From assembly GCF_963548695.1 (NCBI RefSeq), contig NZ_CAUUWA010000019.1, positions 1 to 41,129 on the forward strand: a DNA stretch of 41,129 nucleotides, written 5' to 3'. The notes below the pieces were generated by a model. That model saw nothing but the letters and a program-made list of their open reading frames with translations, did no database searches and was not told the DNA's origin. Made by a program: the position numbers and the translations under genes. Positions 33,023 to 41,129 of this stretch are shown in pieces; positions within the stretch are counted from its first letter, which is position 1; each line of letters starts with the position of its first letter. The DNA is from an uncultured Fretibacterium sp. GTDB lineage: Bacteria; Synergistota; Synergistia; Synergistales; Aminobacteriaceae.

Positions 33023-33478
33023 TCATTCCCTCCAGCGCATCCTGCGGACGTTGTCGAACCAGGACGGGGGGGCCTCCTCCTTCGATGCGGACCTTGACGA
33101 GGACGCTCTCCCCTTCGTATTGGGGCCGGATGTCCCCTCCGTAACGTCGTAGAATTCTCGGTCGGCGTGATATGAGGACGATGAGGCTCGCCCCTTCAGC
33201 CTGTCGTGGCAGTAGGCCCCTGCCGCACCGAACAGCGCGGTGAGCACGGCCCAACCCAGAAGCCTCAGGATAAAGGAGGGGAGCACGAACAGGACGAAGG
33301 AGGCCACGCTGAACAGGAGCCCCAGGATGCAGAGCAGCATGGGGGCGAAGACGAGGAGCAGAATCCCCCTTTCCCGAATGTCGGAGCCCTGCCACTCCGT
33401 CAGTATTCGGCCCAGCCCGCCGAGGAGGCGGGGGGGCCAAAGGCGGGTGAGGACCTGAGAGAAGAAAGTACGGAACAA
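33023..33478 (-). CDS. Small membrane protein of unknown function
   Basis: 151 residues, no named family recognised. Residues about 40-100 hold two or three hydrophobic helices (GILLLVFAPMLLCILGLLFS, VASFVLFVLPSFILRLLGWA, VLTALFGAAGAY), followed by a 60-residue polar, Ser- and Arg-rich cytoplasmic tail (GRASSSSYHADREFYDVTEG, WFDNVRRMRWRE). The start is TTG 33478, with AAAGGAGG seven bases before. The open frame extends far upstream, but that part is antisense to the Lon-like gene and its leader. It is divergent from the Lon-like protease; a link to membrane protein quality control is only a guess from position. Confidence 0.65.
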   Translation of the reverse strand: MFRTFFSQVLTRLWPPRLLGGLGRILTEWQGSDIRERGILLLVFAPMLLCILGLLFSVASFVLFVLPSFILRLLGWAVLTALFGAAGAYCHDRLKGRASSSSYHADREFYDVTEGTSGPNTKGRASSSRSASKEEAPPSWFDNVRRMRWRE

Positions 33479-33641
33479 CGCGATGCCTCCTTTGTCGCCT
33501 GTCCGGGTTCTCGTTTCAGACTGTGCCCGCGCCCTCGAGCGGTCCCTGCGTTCCGCGCGGTATCCGAGGCGGGGCGTCTCTAAATTATAACAGGGGGAGA
33601 TTACAGCGGGGGGAGAGGGGATGGCCGTTTTCGTACTTTTT

Positions 33642-33662
33642 CCGCCAAAATCGTTTTTGCGG
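33642..33662. promoter_or_regulatory. Dyad before the Lon-like gene
   Basis: CCGCCAAAA-TCG-TTTTTGCGG, a 9+3+9 dyad with one mismatch, about 50 bases before the first ATG of the Lon-like protease. TAAACT just after it (33663-33668) could be a -10. It may be an operator for a stress regulator. Confidence 0.35.
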
Positions 33663-33713
33663 TAAACTGACGAGGAATCGGCAGGGGGCTCATGATAGGA
33701 TAAAAAGCTGAAC

Positions 33714-36275
33714 ATGGACTTCCCTGTCCGGAAATCAAGGTCAGGACACCACGATGGGACAGAAGGCGGGAATGACGTGACGGATAACGTGACGGATAAA
33801 TGGAAGCTGACGCCCGGGAAACTGAGACGGCTGAAGGACCCCGGGAGCTGGAAGGTGAAGGGGACCGACGAATGGGGCCCCGGCCGAAAAGGGGTGGGGC
33901 TCATCGGCCAGGAGCGGGCGGTGGAGTCGATCTCCTTCGGCCTGATGGTCCCGGGGAGGGGATACAACATCTTCGTGACCGGCCAGCCGGGCAGCGGGCG
34001 CACCAGCTATGCGCTCGAACGTCTCAGGGAGCGGGCGGCCGACCTCCCCGCCCCGGACGACTGGCTTTACCTTCACAACTTCGACGAGCCGGGGGAGCCC
34101 CTGGCGATGTCGGTGTCCGCCGGACGGGGAAAGGAGCTCTGCGCCGCCCTGGACGGGCTGCTGAACGAGCTCAAGGCCACGATCAGCAAGGCATTCGAGC
34201 AGAGTCAGTACGAGGACGCCAAGGCGCAGTACGTCAAGGAGTTCCAGGAGAAGGCGGGGACGATCATGGACGAGCTCAAGTCCTGGGCCGCCGAGCACCA
34301 TTTCTCCCTCAAACGCACCCCGCAGGGGTTCGTCAACATCCCCCTGATCGAGGCCGAGGACGAGGAGGGCAAGCCCGTCGTTCGGGAGATCCAGCAGGAG
34401 GAGTTCGAGGCCCTGGACGAGAAGGAGCAGAAGCGCTATCAGGCGCTCTCCGAGGATGTGTCCCAGAGGACGCTTCTGGGGCTGCGCCGCATCCGCGACA
34501 TGGAGAAGGAGCTCAAGGAGCGGATCGGCGAGCTCGAGGCCGAGATATGCCGGGCCGCGATAGCCCCCTGCATGGCGGACGTCCGCGAGGCGTACTCGGG
34601 CAACGAGCCTCTGTCGAAGTGGTTCGACCGGATGGCCGAGGACGTCATCGAGAACTTCGGGGCGTTCGTCACCGCGGTCCGGGACGAGTCGGCCGAGGTC
34701 GACTTCTCTCGATATCTGGGCAACCTCTTCGTCTCGAACGACCCGAAGGACGGGGCTCCGGTGGTCTGGGAGACCAACCCCACCTACTACAACCTCGCGG
34801 GGAAGGTGGAGTACGAGAGCCGCCAGGGCTACCTCTACACCGACTTTCGCCGCATCGTGGCGGGCGCCTTCCATAAGGCCAACGGCGGGTTCCTGGTTCT
34901 CGATGCGGAGAAGGTGCTCATGAACTTCATGTCCTGGGAGGCGGTCAAGCGCCTGCTCCGCACCCAGGAGGCGTCCATCGAGAACCTCGGGGAACAGTAC
35001 GGGGCGATCCCCGTGTCCTCGCTGCGTCCCAGCCCGATTCGGATGAACCTCAAGGTCGTGATGATCGGGATGCCCTACATCTACGAGCTGCTGCAGCATT
35101 ACGACCCGGAGTTCCGGAAGCTCTTCAAGGTCAAGGCGAGCTTCGACACGGACATGCCCCGGACGGCCGCGACGGAGCGCCGGATGGGGCTGTGCGTGAG
35201 GGACATCCTGCGGCGGGAGAACCTGAAGCCCTTCGACGCGGAGGCGTTGTCCGAGGTCATCGAGTGGGCCAGCCGGGACGCGGAGGACCAGAACCTCCTC
35301 TCGGCGGAGCTGGGCCGGCTCCGGGAACTGCTGATGGAGTCCCATGCCTGGGCCGCCGGGTCGAGCGGGCCGCGCGTGGGCCGGGAGCACGTCCGCAAGG
35401 CCATCGAGCACAAGCGCTACCGGTCGGGCATGTATCAGGAGAAGCTGACCCGTGCCTTCGAGGACGGGGTCATCCGGGTGGATACGGACGGAGCCGTGGT
35501 GGGACAGGTCAACGGCCTGGCCGTCCTGGACCTGACGGACTACCGCTTCGGGCACCCCTCGCGCATCACGGCCAACGTCTTCATGGGGCAGGAAGGGGTC
35601 GTCAACATCGAGCGGGAGGTGCGCATGACGGGGCCCATCCACAACAAGGGGCTGATGATCCTATCGAGCTACCTGGGGAGGAAATACGCCCAGGACATGC
35701 CCCTGACGCTCTCCGCGCGAATCACGTTCGAGCAGAACTACGGGGGCATCGAGGGGGACAGCGCCTCCTCCACGGAGCTCTACTGCCTTCTCTCGGCCCT
35801 CTCGGGGCTTCCCCTGAACCAGGGGATCGCCGTCACGGGTTCCGTGGACCAGTTCGGAAACGTCCAGCCGATCGGGGGTGTCAACGAGAAGATCGAGGGC
35901 TTCTTCGACTATTGCAGGATCGCGGGGCTGACGGGGCGTCAGGGGGTGATGATCCCCAGGGCGAACGTTCGGCACCTCATGTTGAACCATGACGTGCTCC
36001 AGGCCGTGAAGGACGGGAAGTTCTCCGTCTGGGCGGTGGGGACGATCGACGAGGGCATCGAGCTGCTCACCGGGGTTCGGGCCGGGCGGGAGCACCGGGA
36101 CGGCTCCTATGCGCCCGCATCCGTCCACGGCAGGGCCAAGGCGCGGCTCTCGAAGCTCCTCTCGGACAACGTCAGGTTGCGTAAAAAACTCGGCGGGGAC
36201 GACGAGGAGGATGAGGGAGGGCGGAGGGGCCGCGGGCCGGAGGAGGAGAGGTCGGCCAGGAGACGCGGCCGGTGA
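33714..36275 (+). CDS. Lon-like ATP-dependent protease (AAA_32 / LonB-LonC type)
   Basis: 853 residues. An N-terminal region (WKLTPGKLRRLKDPGSW) leads into an AAA-like domain, IGQERAVESISFGLMVPGRG and FVTGQPGSGRTSYALER. Here the Walker A lysine is replaced by Arg (GSGRT), as seen in this branch. A long helical insertion (about 140-310, many Glu/Lys) follows, then NGGFLVLDAEKVLMNFMSWE as the Walker B region. The C-terminal Lon-type protease domain has the catalytic Ser in GIEGDSASSTELYCL (about residue 684) and Lys in GGVNEKIEGFFDYC (about 725). The last 45 residues are a charged tail. There is no Lon N-terminal substrate domain. GTG 33777 (VTDNVTDKWKLTPG) is an alternative start closer to the family N-terminus. 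It overlaps nth by four bases. Confidence 0.88.
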   Translation: MDFPVRKSRSGHHDGTEGGNDVTDNVTDKWKLTPGKLRRLKDPGSWKVKGTDEWGPGRKGVGLIGQERAVESISFGLMVPGRGYNIFVTGQPGSGRTSYALERLRERAADLPAPDDWLYLHNFDEPGEPLAMSVSAGRGKELCAALDGLLNELKATISKAFEQSQYEDAKAQYVKEFQEKAGTIMDELKSWAAEHHFSLKRTPQGFVNIPLIEAEDEEGKPVVREIQQEEFEALDEKEQKRYQALSEDVSQRTLLGLRRIRDMEKELKERIGELEAEICRAAIAPCMADVREAYSGNEPLSKWFDRMAEDVIENFGAFVTAVRDESAEVDFSRYLGNLFVSNDPKDGAPVVWETNPTYYNLAGKVEYESRQGYLYTDFRRIVAGAFHKANGGFLVLDAEKVLMNFMSWEAVKRLLRTQEASIENLGEQYGAIPVSSLRPSPIRMNLKVVMIGMPYIYELLQHYDPEFRKLFKVKASFDTDMPRTAATERRMGLCVRDILRRENLKPFDAEALSEVIEWASRDAEDQNLLSAELGRLRELLMESHAWAAGSSGPRVGREHVRKAIEHKRYRSGMYQEKLTRAFEDGVIRVDTDGAVVGQVNGLAVLDLTDYRFGHPSRITANVFMGQEGVVNIEREVRMTGPIHNKGLMILSSYLGRKYAQDMPLTLSARITFEQNYGGIEGDSASSTELYCLLSALSGLPLNQGIAVTGSVDQFGNVQPIGGVNEKIEGFFDYCRIAGLTGRQGVMIPRANVRHLMLNHDVLQAVKDGKFSVWAVGTIDEGIELLTGVRAGREHRDGSYAPASVHGRAKARLSKLLSDNVRLRKKLGGDDEEDEGGRRGRGPEEERSARRRGR

Positions 36276-37105
36276 GCCGCCTGAGGGTGGGGATGGACCG
36301 CTCCGCTCCGCCCGCGGACGGGGCCGGACCCCTGAGGCGCTGGATCCTCTCCGTCCTGGACCTTCTGGAGGGGGTCTGGCACAACGAGGCCGACCCGCCT
36401 GCTCTGGGGCATGGGGAGCCGCTGGACGGGCTCGTCCTGACCGTGCTCTCGCAGAACACGAACGACCGCAACCGGGACATGGCGTTCGAACGGCTCAAGG
36501 CGCGTTTCCCGAGCTGGGAGTCCGTCGTCGAGGGCGGCGCCGAGGCCCTGGAGGACGCGGTGCGTCCCGCCGGGCTGGCGCCCACGAAGGCGCGGCGCAT
36601 CCTGGAGATACTGAAGATCGTACATGGGGATTTCGGCGCCTACTCCATCGCGGAGCTCGCGAAGCGGGGGCGGGACGAGGCCAGGCGCTACCTGACCGCG
36701 CTGCCGGGCGTGGGGGAGAAGACGGCGGCGTGCGTCCTGATGTTCGACATGGCCCTCCCCGCGTTCCCCGTCGATACCCACGTCAGCCGGGTCTGCCGCC
36801 GCGTCGGGTTCGTGCCCGAAAAGGCGTCTCCGGACGATATCTGCGCGCTGATGGAGCGGGAGGTCCCCCCCCGGCGTTACCTTGGGGGGCACGTCAACAT
36901 CATCGAACACGGCCGGGCGGTCTGCTCGGCGCGGAAGCCGCTCTGCGGGGCCTGCCCGCTCACGGCACTCTGCAACACGGGACGGGAGCGGGTCGCGGAG
37001 GCGATGGCGGTGGAGATGCGCAAGGGACGGCCCGGGCAGGGCCGTGCCCGGAAGGGAGGGGCGAGCGATGACGGAGGAAATCGAGAAAAACGAGGAAAAA
37101 ACTGA
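36272..37105 (+). CDS. nth: Endonuclease III (DNA glycosylase/AP lyase)
   Basis: 277 residues; removes oxidised pyrimidines in base excision repair. The helix-hairpin-helix LPGVGEKTAACVL carries the catalytic Lys at about residue 150, and FPVDTHVSRVCRRVGF the catalytic Asp at about 172. A C-terminal [4Fe-4S] loop with spacing C-x6-C-x2-C-x5-C is complete (CSARKPLCGACPLTALC). LVLTVLSQNTNDRN is the usual N-terminal motif. The basic C-terminal extension of about 35 residues is longer than usual. The start GTG 36272 overlaps the stop of the Lon-like gene (GTGA); ATG 36293 has a better ribosome binding site (GAGG six bases before) and may be the true start. Confidence 0.93.
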   Translation: MSRLRVGMDRSAPPADGAGPLRRWILSVLDLLEGVWHNEADPPALGHGEPLDGLVLTVLSQNTNDRNRDMAFERLKARFPSWESVVEGGAEALEDAVRPAGLAPTKARRILEILKIVHGDFGAYSIAELAKRGRDEARRYLTALPGVGEKTAACVLMFDMALPAFPVDTHVSRVCRRVGFVPEKASPDDICALMEREVPPRRYLGGHVNIIEHGRAVCSARKPLCGACPLTALCNTGRERVAEAMAVEMRKGRPGQGRARKGGASDDGGNREKRGKN

Positions 37106-37403
37106 GGGCCTGAGGGGACGATTCAAGCGTGCGTGCCGGACGTTTGGGGAATGGGCCTGGTGGTTCGTGATCGGCACCTTTCTTGAGAAGCGGGTGGCCG
37201 CTATCCGCAAGGAAGCCTGGGACATGAACGACAACGTCATGTTGCTGCTCTTCGGGGACTACCTGGGGCTGCCGAACCCCATCTCCTACTACACGCTGGA
37301 GCTGCTTCCCTACCTGGCGGAGGAGATGGTTCCCTGGCAAAGGCGTATAATGAATCGTCAATCGGTCGTCGCCGAGAAGGCGGCGCAGTATGATTTTACG
37401 TAG
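37068..37403 (+). CDS. Small protein of unknown function between nth and the ArsA gene
   Basis: 111 residues. A charged N-terminus (MTEEIEKNEEKTEGLRGR), then an amphipathic or partly hydrophobic helix (FGEWAWWFVIGTFLEKRVAA) and a distinctive stretch MNDNVMLLLFGDYLGLPNPI, SYYTLELLPYLAEEMVPWQR. No known domain is recognised. It starts 38 bases inside nth (ATG 37068 with GGGAGGGG before it) and is followed after 37 bases by the ArsA-type ATPase. A Trp-rich hydrophobic helix next to a Get3/ArsA-like ATPase could mean a client or partner, but this is inference from position only. Confidence 0.65.
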   Translation: MTEEIEKNEEKTEGLRGRFKRACRTFGEWAWWFVIGTFLEKRVAAIRKEAWDMNDNVMLLLFGDYLGLPNPISYYTLELLPYLAEEMVPWQRRIMNRQSVVAEKAAQYDFT

Positions 37404-37440
37404 GATGTACAAATAGGATGTACAGGGCGGAGGATGGTGC

Positions 37441-38442
37441 ATGAGCGAATCGTCTTTTGAGGAACGCGGGGCGGGCGTCTCGAGCCTGCCGAGTTCGGGC
37501 TGCAGGCCCTTCACCTTTTTCGGGGGGAAGGGGGGGACGGGAAAGACCACCTGTGCGGCGGCCTACGCCTGCCACCTGTCCTCCCGCGGATGCCGCACGC
37601 TCCTCGTCTCGACGGACCCCGCCCACTCCACGTCCGATGTCTTGGATGTGCAGCTGGGGGCGGACATCACCCCCGTGGCGGAGAACCTCTGGGGTCTGGA
37701 GGTCGATCCCGAGCTCGAGTCCAGGCGATACATCACCGCGATACAGGAGAAGATGCTCTCCATCGTCAGCCCGGCGATCGTGGACGAGATCAAGAAACAG
37801 ATGGAGATCGCCTACGCCTCCCCCGGCGCGGAGGAGGCCGCCATCTTCGACAAGTTCGTGGAGCTGATGGACGAGCGCGGCAGGGCGTACGACGCGATCG
37901 TCTTCGACACCGCTCCCACGGGACACACCCTTCGTCTGCTCTCGCTGCCGGAGATCCTGGGAGGGTGGATCGAGACCCTCATCGCCAAACGTCGGAAGGC
38001 GATGGAGATGTTCGGGATGGCGGGGCGGTTCGACAAGGAGATGCGGAGGAGGGCGGAGCAGGACCCCGTCGTCGAGGCCCTTGTGCGGCGGCGCGACCGT
38101 TTCGAGCGAAGTCGGCGCTACCTGACGGACCCCGGGGCCTCGGCGTTCTACTTCGTGCTCAATGCGGAGAGGATGCCGATTCTGGAGACGGCGCGCGCCG
38201 TGGAGATGCTGATGAAGTTCGGGATCGGCGTGGGGGGCGTCGTGGTCAACCGGGTGATTCCGGAGGACGCGGGCGAGTTCTTCCGCGAACGGCTGAAGGC
38301 GCAGAAGGGGTATCTGGAGGATATCGGGGAGCGTTTCGGCCGCCTGCGCCGCATCGTGCATTTGCCTCTTCTCAGGACGGACGTTCAGGGCATGGACCAG
38401 ATTAAAAAAATAGCGGAATGGATAGGGGAAATCGACGCATGA
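37441..38442 (+). CDS. Single-domain ArsA/Get3-type ATPase
   Basis: 333 residues. Deviant Walker A FFGGKGGTGKTTCAAAYA at about residue 27, switch I LVSTDPAHSTSDVLDV, switch II FDTAPTGHTLRLLSLPEIL and a late VVVNRVIPEDAG nucleotide-contact segment; helical insert RRYITAIQEKMLSIVSPAIV. The class includes arsenite efflux ATPases and tail-anchored protein chaperones. There is no second ATPase domain and no arsB, arsC or arsR nearby, so an arsenic role is not supported. The gene starts with ATG and GGAGGA upstream and ends in an ATGA overlap with the YhcH-family gene. Confidence 0.88.
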   Translation: MSESSFEERGAGVSSLPSSGCRPFTFFGGKGGTGKTTCAAAYACHLSSRGCRTLLVSTDPAHSTSDVLDVQLGADITPVAENLWGLEVDPELESRRYITAIQEKMLSIVSPAIVDEIKKQMEIAYASPGAEEAAIFDKFVELMDERGRAYDAIVFDTAPTGHTLRLLSLPEILGGWIETLIAKRRKAMEMFGMAGRFDKEMRRRAEQDPVVEALVRRRDRFERSRRYLTDPGASAFYFVLNAERMPILETARAVEMLMKFGIGVGGVVVNRVIPEDAGEFFRERLKAQKGYLEDIGERFGRLRRIVHLPLLRTDVQGMDQIKKIAEWIGEIDA

Positions 38443-38891
38443 TTCTGGGGACGGTGCAGTACCCCTCCCGTTACGGAGGCCTGGGTATCGGAGTGAAAAA
38501 GGGACTGGAGTATCTGGCGGAACAGGGAGAGTTGGATGCCCTTCCGCCGGGGCGCTTGGAGCTCGATGGGGAGAACCTCTTCCTGGACGTCGTGGAGACG
38601 GCCACGGAGCCTCATGCTGCGAGGCGCTTCGAGGCCCATCGCCGCTACATAGACATTCACATCACCCTCCAGGGGGAGGAATGGTACGGCTATGCCCCCG
38701 TGGAGGACCTCAAGGCGGTGGAGCCCTATTCTGCCGAGCGCGACGTGCAGTTTTTCACCGGCGAGGGCGTCTATTTTCAGGTCCCCGCAGGGCAGTTCGT
38801 CCTGTTTTTTCCCGAGGACGCCCATAAGCCCTGCGTCTGTTTCAAGGAGCCGGGAAATGTCAGGAAGCTGATCCTGAAGGTCCTGCTGTGA
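38439..38891 (+). CDS. YhcH/YjgK/YiaL-family protein
   Basis: 150 residues, standard for the family, a double-stranded beta-helix (cupin-like) enzyme. Visible motifs are RRFEAHRRYIDIHITLQGEE (Glu and His metal ligands), WYGYAPVEDL and FFPEDAHKPCVCF (second His). Members lie in sugar-acid and sialic-acid operons; NanQ is described as helping sialic acid anomerisation. Start ATG 38439 overlaps the ArsA-type stop by four bases and has AGGGGAAA before it. No sugar gene is adjacent, so its task here is unclear. Confidence 0.88.
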   Translation: MILGTVQYPSRYGGLGIGVKKGLEYLAEQGELDALPPGRLELDGENLFLDVVETATEPHAARRFEAHRRYIDIHITLQGEEWYGYAPVEDLKAVEPYSAERDVQFFTGEGVYFQVPAGQFVLFFPEDAHKPCVCFKEPGNVRKLILKVLL

Positions 38892-38915
38892 AGGCCCTGA
38901 TTTGAGGCCCTTGAC

Positions 38916-39398
38916 TTGAGAGGCTGCACGCCGTCGGGCGCCGATGAGGTCTTCATGAACGCCGCCCTCGGCGAGGCGCGGGACGCCCTTCGGAGGGGGG
39001 ATGTCCCGGTGGGCGCCGTCGTCGTCCGCGGCGGGGATGTGCTGGGGAGGGGGTCCAACCGGAAGGGCTGCGACCCGACCGCCCACGCCGAGGTCCTGGC
39101 CATTCGCTCGGCCGCGGAGCGGTTGGGACATTGGAACCTCAGGGACTGCGACCTCTACGTGACCCTGGAGCCCTGTCCGATGTGCGCCGGGGCGTGTGTG
39201 AACGCGCGCATCGAGGCTCTCGTCTTCGGAGCTCGGGATCCCAGGGCCGGCGCCGTGGGATCCCTTTTCGACATCCCGCGGGACACGCGCCTGAACCACC
39301 GGTGCCGGGTGCGGCAGGGGGTTCTGGCGGAGGTGTGCCTTTCGCTGCTGCGCGAGTACTTTTCGGCAAGGCGCCGTGGGATGGAGTACGAGCCTTGA
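38916..39398 (+). CDS. tadA: tRNA-specific adenosine deaminase TadA
   Basis: 160 residues. Makes inosine at position 34 of tRNA-Arg(ACG). The zinc and catalytic motifs are complete: TAHAEVLAIRSAAERLG (His ligand and catalytic Glu) and TLEPCPMCAGACVNARI (two Cys ligands). DVPVGAVVV and the C-terminal LNHRCRVRQGVLAEVCLSLL are typical. The start taken is TTG 38916, with GAGG eight bases before. ATG 38955 is an alternative, also with GAGG, but would leave a short N-terminus. It lies 24 bases after the YhcH-family gene. Confidence 0.93.
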   Translation: MRGCTPSGADEVFMNAALGEARDALRRGDVPVGAVVVRGGDVLGRGSNRKGCDPTAHAEVLAIRSAAERLGHWNLRDCDLYVTLEPCPMCAGACVNARIEALVFGARDPRAGAVGSLFDIPRDTRLNHRCRVRQGVLAEVCLSLLREYFSARRRGMEYEP

Positions 39399-39510
39399 GG
39401 AGCAGACGGAGAAAAATATCGATGCCGGGGGGACCTGCCCTCGTCCGCTTTACGCTTTACTTTATTTTGGGCGGCGGGCCTTTTTCGGCGGTTCGGAGAG
39501 GAATATAGCG

Positions 39511-41129
39511 TTGTTGTCGATCTGTACGGATTCCAACCTGAAGCTTTACGAGATTGGGGAGACCACCCGGGATCTGGCTCGCCGTCTTCAATGTTCCGAG
39601 CTGGCGGCGATGGTCCTGGAGATGCGTTCCTGGGACGACGGCGCGGATCCGGATGGGGTCAGAAAGTGGATGAGCCCGTGTTTCGAGGAGCTGTTGGATG
39701 CCCTGGACCTCGGGGCGGCGAGCGCGAGGGCGGCGGAGCTCTGGCGCTCCAAGAGCTCCTTCGGCAACATCCTCGTCTATGGGGACTACGACACGGACGG
39801 CATTTCCGCCACGGTGCTGGCCATGGAGATCTTCCGGCACAAGGCCTCGGGGGTCCGATACTTCATTCCCCGCCGCGACGTCCACGGCTACGGATTGCAT
39901 CCGCCCGTCCTGGAGCAGGTGGTCCGGGGGGGATGCAATACCCTGGTCGTCGTGGACTGCGGGACGAACGACTCCGAGCTGCTCGCCGGCTTGAAGGAGC
40001 GTGGGGTTGATGTCTTCGTCTTCGACCACCATACGGTGGCGGAGCGCCCGGCCTTTCCGACGATCGTGAACCCCTGTGCGGACGGCGGGGAGAACGCCCG
40101 GAAGCTCTGCGCCACGGCTGTGCTCTGGAGCTGGGCCTGGAAGGAGAATATCCTTTCCCGATCATGGCTCCAGTATGCCCTGGACCTGGTGGCCCTGGCC
40201 ACGGTCTCCGACTGCATGCCCCTGAACCCTCTGAACCGCTCCCTGGTCCGGAGGGGACTGCGCCTCATGAGGACCAACCCGAGGCGGGGACTGGGCGCCC
40301 TTTTCGAGAAGTTGGGCATAGTCCGGCGTCTTTTGTCGGAGGAACAGCTCTCGATGCGCGTGATCCCCTGCCTGAACGCCCCCGGCCGCATCGCCTGCGC
40401 CGACATCTCCGTGAGGGCCCTCTTGGGCGTGGGGAGCGACGACGCGGTCTACGAATGCGTGAACGACCTCGTCAGGGCCAACCGGAGACGGCAGATGATA
40501 TCGGAGCAGATAGCCGGGGAAATCCGCCTCTCGGACGGCGAGGACCGGCATGTGATGTTTGACGACTCCTGGCCGGTTGGGGTGCTCAGCGGCGTCGCCA
40601 GCCGTATCTGCGCTCAGCGGCGCACGCCGGTGGCCCTGGCCGCGCCCGTCGGGGGCAAAATTCGGGGGACCCTGCGCGTACCGGTGGGGGGGAACGCCGT
40701 GGACGTCCTAAGCGAGATATCCGACCTCCTGGACGCCTGGGGAGGGCACCGCTACGCAGCCGGCTTCTCGGTGCTCACTCAGAACTGGAACGAGGTCGAG
40801 GAGGAATTGGAGAGGCTCCTGGCCGGGATGGGGATACGGGAGGAGCCCGTCGCCGCGATCAACATCTCGCCGGCGAGCATCTCCCTGGACGACTGGAGGG
40901 CGGTGAGGGAACTCGGCCCCTTTGGGAACGACAACCCCTGCCCGCGCTTCTACAGGGCCAGCAGCCCGAGCGACAGGATAGAACCTCTGGGGAGGGACGG
41001 CAGGCACAGTGCGGTGAGGGTCGACAACGTTCGGCTTCTGGCCTTCAACGCCGCGGCCGACCTCCAGGATGCCTCGGGGGTGACGGGCTGGATCTATCAT
41101 CCGCGCATCGACTATTGGCGCAACGAGGA
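39511..41129 (+). CDS. recJ: RecJ-family single-strand DNA exonuclease (3' end outside window)
   Basis: 539 codons in the window with no stop. DHH-family phosphoesterase: motif I GNILVYGDYDTDGISATVLA at about residue 90 (Asp ligands; the common form is GDYDVDG), motif II LVVVDCGTND, motif III VFDHHTVAER and NPCADG. The DHHA1 domain shows DLLDAWGGHRYAAGFSVLTQ and an OB-like part starts near the edge (GNDNPCPRFYRA). RecJ is a 5'-3' exonuclease of recombination and mismatch repair. The start is TTG 39511, with AGAGGA eight bases before it. The gap 39399-39510 shows nothing beyond this site. Confidence 0.9.
   Translation, partial: MLSICTDSNLKLYEIGETTRDLARRLQCSELAAMVLEMRSWDDGADPDGVRKWMSPCFEELLDALDLGAASARAAELWRSKSSFGNILVYGDYDTDGISATVLAMEIFRHKASGVRYFIPRRDVHGYGLHPPVLEQVVRGGCNTLVVVDCGTNDSELLAGLKERGVDVFVFDHHTVAERPAFPTIVNPCADGGENARKLCATAVLWSWAWKENILSRSWLQYALDLVALATVSDCMPLNPLNRSLVRRGLRLMRTNPRRGLGALFEKLGIVRRLLSEEQLSMRVIPCLNAPGRIACADISVRALLGVGSDDAVYECVNDLVRANRRRQMISEQIAGEIRLSDGEDRHVMFDDSWPVGVLSGVASRICAQRRTPVALAAPVGGKIRGTLRVPVGGNAVDVLSEISDLLDAWGGHRYAAGFSVLTQNWNEVEEELERLLAGMGIREEPVAAINISPASISLDDWRAVRELGPFGNDNPCPRFYRASSPSDRIEPLGRDGRHSAVRVDNVRLLAFNAAADLQDASGVTGWIYHPRIDYWRNE

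Noticed and set aside
33741..35642. 633-codon antisense frame opposite the Lon-like protease
   Set aside because: Low-complexity translation with no domain and no ribosome binding site; typical high-G+C shadow.
37441..38442. Arsenite efflux ATPase
   Set aside because: Single ATPase domain and no arsB, arsC or arsR in the neighbourhood; only the ATPase class is supported.

Overview
The window is a 41 kb piece of a G+C-rich bacterial chromosome. No rRNA or tRNA gene is visible, so the taxonomic guess rests on gene content. An ispH gene directly followed by a five-S1-domain protein, two-layer amino-acid and peptide catabolism, CUT2 and NitT/Tau-type importers, and frequent TTG starts fit Synergistota best. 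That assignment is inference.

Layout. (1) 1-6.4 kb, housekeeping, + strand: the start of a secreted WG-repeat protein (- strand, cut by the window edge), then miaA, ispH, an rpsA-like S1 protein and a chemotaxis receptor. Two look-alike terminators follow the S1 protein and the receptor. (2) 6.4-7.5 kb, a gene graveyard: a fic-type relic split by a 224 bp element with inverted-repeat ends, an IS3-family transposase tail, a piece of an IS5-like element, and two palindromes. (3) 7.5-10.2 kb: a TrpR/YerC-type regulator (-) and uvrB (+). (4) 10.2-15.9 kb, a visibly A+T-richer + strand cassette: PucR-type regulator, amidohydrolase, M20 deacylase/peptidase and an internally duplicated membrane protein. 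It reads as uptake and two-step hydrolysis of a cyclic amide or acylated amino acid. (5) 15.9-16.4 kb, a scar made of a second copy of the speE 3' end and the 5' end of an Old Yellow Enzyme gene, ending in a fold-back palindrome.

(6) 16.5-31.0 kb, fifteen genes all on the - strand, many overlapping by 1-8 bases: DeoR-type repressor, LsrB/RhaS-like sugar-binding protein, double ATPase, two CUT2 permeases, M42 peptidase, FGGY kinase, BtpA/SgcQ-family protein, a small unknown, an SGNH hydrolase, then ATPase-permease-ATPase-permease-binding protein of the NitT/Tau class. The first half combines the gene order of rhizobial rhamnose operons with the M42/BtpA/DeoR trio of the E. coli sgc cluster. 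In the second half the two ATPases differ in a telling way. One has lost the catalytic glutamate (Q) and the switch histidine (N), while the other keeps both, so the importer probably has a heterodimeric, asymmetric motor. This is the most unusual thing in the window.

(7) 31.0-32.05 kb, more mobile-element debris: a larger inverted copy of the IS5-like piece and an internally deleted IS4-like element with 15 bp ends. (8) 32.05-41.1 kb: speE and a small membrane protein (-), then on + a Lon-like protease, endonuclease III, a small unknown, a single-domain ArsA ATPase, a YhcH-family protein, tadA and the start of recJ, mostly overlapping or tightly spaced.

All family calls come from reading motifs. 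No database search was possible, and substrates named for transporters and enzymes are inference.
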